From positions 1-7,322 of the forward strand of contig DUUE01000263.1 in assembly GCA_012841735.1 (NCBI GenBank): DNA of 7,322 nt. The letters are read 5' to 3'. Below the pieces are notes generated by a model that had not been told where the DNA came from, did no database searches, and saw only the letters and a list, made by a program, of their open reading frames with translations. Position numbers and translations under genes: made by a program. Below are positions 5,716-7,322 of the stretch, one piece after another; positions within the stretch are counted from its first letter, which is position 1; each line of letters begins with the position of its first letter. This DNA is from Bacillota bacterium. Lineage in GTDB: Bacteria > Bacillota > Dethiobacteria > Dethiobacterales > Dethiobacteraceae.

Positions 5716-6669
5716 ATGAAGAAACCGACCGGAAGAGTTTACGATATTCAGCGTTTCTCCGTGCATGACGGGCCGGGAATCAGGACAGAAGTTTTTTTAA
5801 GCGGTTGCCCCCTGTCATGCCTGTGGTGCCACAGCCCGGAATCACAGTATTATGAGCCGAAAGTTGCCTGGTTTGCAACCCGCTGTATCGGCACAGAAGT
5901 CTGCGGACAGTGCATAACAGCCTGCCCGCAGCAGGCCATTGCTCTGGGTGAACGGGTCACCTCTCCGGCGGAAAAAAAGGAAATTCAGCTTATTCAGATC
6001 GACCGCACTCTTTGCGACGACTGCGGGCTGTGTGTTGCGGCCTGTCCCGCCAGGGCACTGTGCCTGACCACAACGGAGATGACGCTTGACGAAGTGATGG
6101 CTGCAATTGAAAAGGACAGGGCTTATTACGAAAAATCAGGCGGCGGGGTGACAATTTCCGGCGGAGAGCCCATGGTACAACATGAATTTACCCTGGCGCT
6201 GCTCACAGCATGCAAGGAAGCGGCGCTGCATACCTGCCTGGACACAACGGGGTTCGCCAAATTTGAACTGTATGAGAAAGTCCTGCCCTTTGTGGATCTT
6301 TTCCTCTACGATCTGAAGCATATGGACACGAAGCGCTCGCAAAGGCTGACCGGTGTCCCCAATGAACTGATCCTGGCAAATGCAAGGAAACTGGCTGCCG
6401 CCGGCGCAAGGCTGCAAATCAGGATGCCAATTATCCCCAGGCTGAATGATACGGAAGAAAACCTGCAGGCAACCGCCACTTTCTGCCGTGAACTGGGCCA
6501 GGCGGTACACCTGGTGCAGATTCTGCCCTACCACCGCCTGGGAGCGGTAAAATATGACCGCATCGGCAGAAAGTATAAACTGGTTAATGTGAAGGCCCCT
6601 CCTGACGAACGGATGGAGGAAATAAAAGACCTGCTTGTGAGCTATGGGCTGAAAGTTAAAATTCATTAA
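5716..6669 (+). CDS. Glycyl-radical-enzyme activating protein (radical SAM, PflA-like, two extra Fe-S sites)
   Basis: This 317-residue protein has the activase signature near residues 18-42 (DGPGIRTEVFLSGCPLSC onward), with the radical-SAM cluster cysteines C31, C35 and C38 (CxxxCxxC). A ferredoxin-like insert follows with C57, C63, C66, C70 and C100, C103, C106, C110, each ending in CP, for two more [4Fe-4S] clusters. GGGVTISGGEP (142-152) and LYDLKHMD (197-204) are further family motifs. Such enzymes use S-adenosylmethionine to install a glycyl radical on a partner such as a decarboxylase, dehydratase or fumarate-adding synthase. The insert resembles hydroxyphenylacetate decarboxylase and benzylsuccinate synthase activases more than PflA, which lacks it. 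AAAGGAG precedes the ATG. No partner enzyme is in the window; it may lie past the right edge. A role in maturing the neighbouring AOR is a less likely alternative. Confidence 0.92.
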   Translation: MKKPTGRVYDIQRFSVHDGPGIRTEVFLSGCPLSCLWCHSPESQYYEPKVAWFATRCIGTEVCGQCITACPQQAIALGERVTSPAEKKEIQLIQIDRTLCDDCGLCVAACPARALCLTTTEMTLDEVMAAIEKDRAYYEKSGGGVTISGGEPMVQHEFTLALLTACKEAALHTCLDTTGFAKFELYEKVLPFVDLFLYDLKHMDTKRSQRLTGVPNELILANARKLAAAGARLQIRMPIIPRLNDTEENLQATATFCRELGQAVHLVQILPYHRLGAVKYDRIGRKYKLVNVKAPPDERMEEIKDLLVSYGLKVKIH

Positions 6670-6689
6670 AAGAAAAGGAGGAAAGAAGC

Positions 6690-7322
6690 ATGTCAAAAGT
6701 ATTACGGATTAACACCCGGACAAGGACAGTGACGGAGGAAGCTTTTAAGGACGAATACCGTCGCCTGGGCAACCGCGGCCTGACGGCAAAGTTTCTTCTG
6801 GATGAGGTTGACCCGCTGTGTGACCCGCTGGGCCCCGGCAATAAACTTGTGCTCTGCACCAGTGTATTTGCCGGCACAGGTTTGTCAACGTCCTACAGAG
6901 TGTCTTTTGGGGCCAAGAGCCCGCTGACGGGTGGTATTAAGGAATCCAACGTGGGCGGCGGCATGGGGTATTACTTGAGCCGGCATGACATCAGGATGAT
7001 AATTTTGGAAGACAAGCCGGAAGACGACAAGTGGCATTATGTCAGGGTAGCGGCGGACGGAAGTGTGGAACTGGTACCTGCTGATGAGCTGCGCGGTCTG
7101 AACAATTATGCCGTGGTGGAAAAACTGCAGGAAAAACACGGCAAAGAAAGCGGTCTGGCAACACTGGGCATCCCCGGTGAGCAGCAGTATAATGTGGCCG
7201 GTATTATGGTAGCCGACCATTTTACGGGTAAACCCACCCGTGCCGCCGGGCGCGGCGGTTTGGGCGCCGTCATGGGGTCCAAGCAGATCAAGGCCATTGT
7301 GGTGGAAAAAGCTGCACACAAA
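6690..7322 (+). CDS. Aldehyde:ferredoxin oxidoreductase (tungsten-type), N-terminal part, runs off window
   Basis: From ATG at 6690, with AAAAGGAGG about 9 bases upstream, 211 codons stay open to the window end; full AORs have about 580-620 residues. This is the AOR N-terminal domain, which holds the bis-pterin tungsten cofactor: LGNRGLTAKFLLDEV (26-40), SPLTGGIKESNVGGG (77-91) and RAAGRGGLGAVMGSK (184-198). The family oxidises aldehydes to acids with ferredoxin as acceptor, in the cytoplasm of anaerobes. The cysteines for its [4Fe-4S] cluster and the catalytic residues lie beyond the window, so intactness cannot be judged. The start MSKVLRINTRTRTV and the stretch SLxxx-free HFTGKPTRAAGRGG resemble a bacterial AOR-like branch rather than the archaeal enzyme; this is from memory. 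It follows the activase by 20 bases, in the same likely operon. Confidence 0.92.
   Translation, partial: MSKVLRINTRTRTVTEEAFKDEYRRLGNRGLTAKFLLDEVDPLCDPLGPGNKLVLCTSVFAGTGLSTSYRVSFGAKSPLTGGIKESNVGGGMGYYLSRHDIRMIILEDKPEDDKWHYVRVAADGSVELVPADELRGLNNYAVVEKLQEKHGKESGLATLGIPGEQQYNVAGIMVADHFTGKPTRAAGRGGLGAVMGSKQIKAIVVEKAAHK

Noticed and set aside
1..7322. CRISPR arrays, insertion sequences, tRNA or rRNA genes
   Set aside because: No regularly spaced repeats, transposase-like frames, terminal inverted repeats or tRNA/rRNA-like sequences were seen when reading the window.

Overview
The window suggests an anaerobic, low-to-mid GC Gram-positive-type bacterium, most likely a clostridial, Peptococcaceae or Negativicutes relative. 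The grounds are an aldehyde:ferredoxin oxidoreductase gene (normally tungsten-dependent and oxygen-sensitive), a glycyl-radical-enzyme activase with three predicted [4Fe-4S] sites, strong AGGAGG-type ribosome binding sites, a TTG start and tightly packed operons. This placement is inferred from gene content and sequence style; no rRNA or taxonomic marker is present.

Layout. (1) Positions 1-310, minus strand: the N-terminal part of an HD-domain (HD-GYP-like) phosphohydrolase, cut by the window edge. It has a good sigma-A-type promoter with a perfect palindrome over its start site. (2) Positions 311-889: a 579-base non-coding divergent region. Its left end serves the HD gene. The rest is AT-rich with repeats, followed by a long potential leader with a three-helix nested hairpin. 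(3) Positions 890-4761, plus strand: four genes of an oligopeptide/dipeptide/nickel-type ABC importer (two permeases, two ATPases). They are closely spaced, the last pair overlaps by 17 bases, and a very strong intrinsic terminator (4806-4847) ends the unit. No substrate-binding protein gene is present. (4) From about 4870 to the window end, plus strand: a second unit with a FabG-type short-chain dehydrogenase (TTG start at 4960), a glycyl-radical-enzyme activating protein and the first 211 codons of an aldehyde:ferredoxin oxidoreductase, separated by 15 and 20 bases.

How the genes may work together. The importer would bring in a small organic substrate, or peptides or metal, using a binding protein encoded elsewhere. 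The second unit has the parts of an anaerobic catabolic route: radical chemistry by an unseen glycyl radical enzyme switched on by the activase, an NAD-linked alcohol/ketone step by the dehydrogenase, and an aldehyde-to-acid step yielding reduced ferredoxin. No glycyl radical enzyme lies in the window, so the pathway is a hypothesis. The activase-dehydrogenase-AOR combination is the most interesting part of the window; everything else is ordinary family content.
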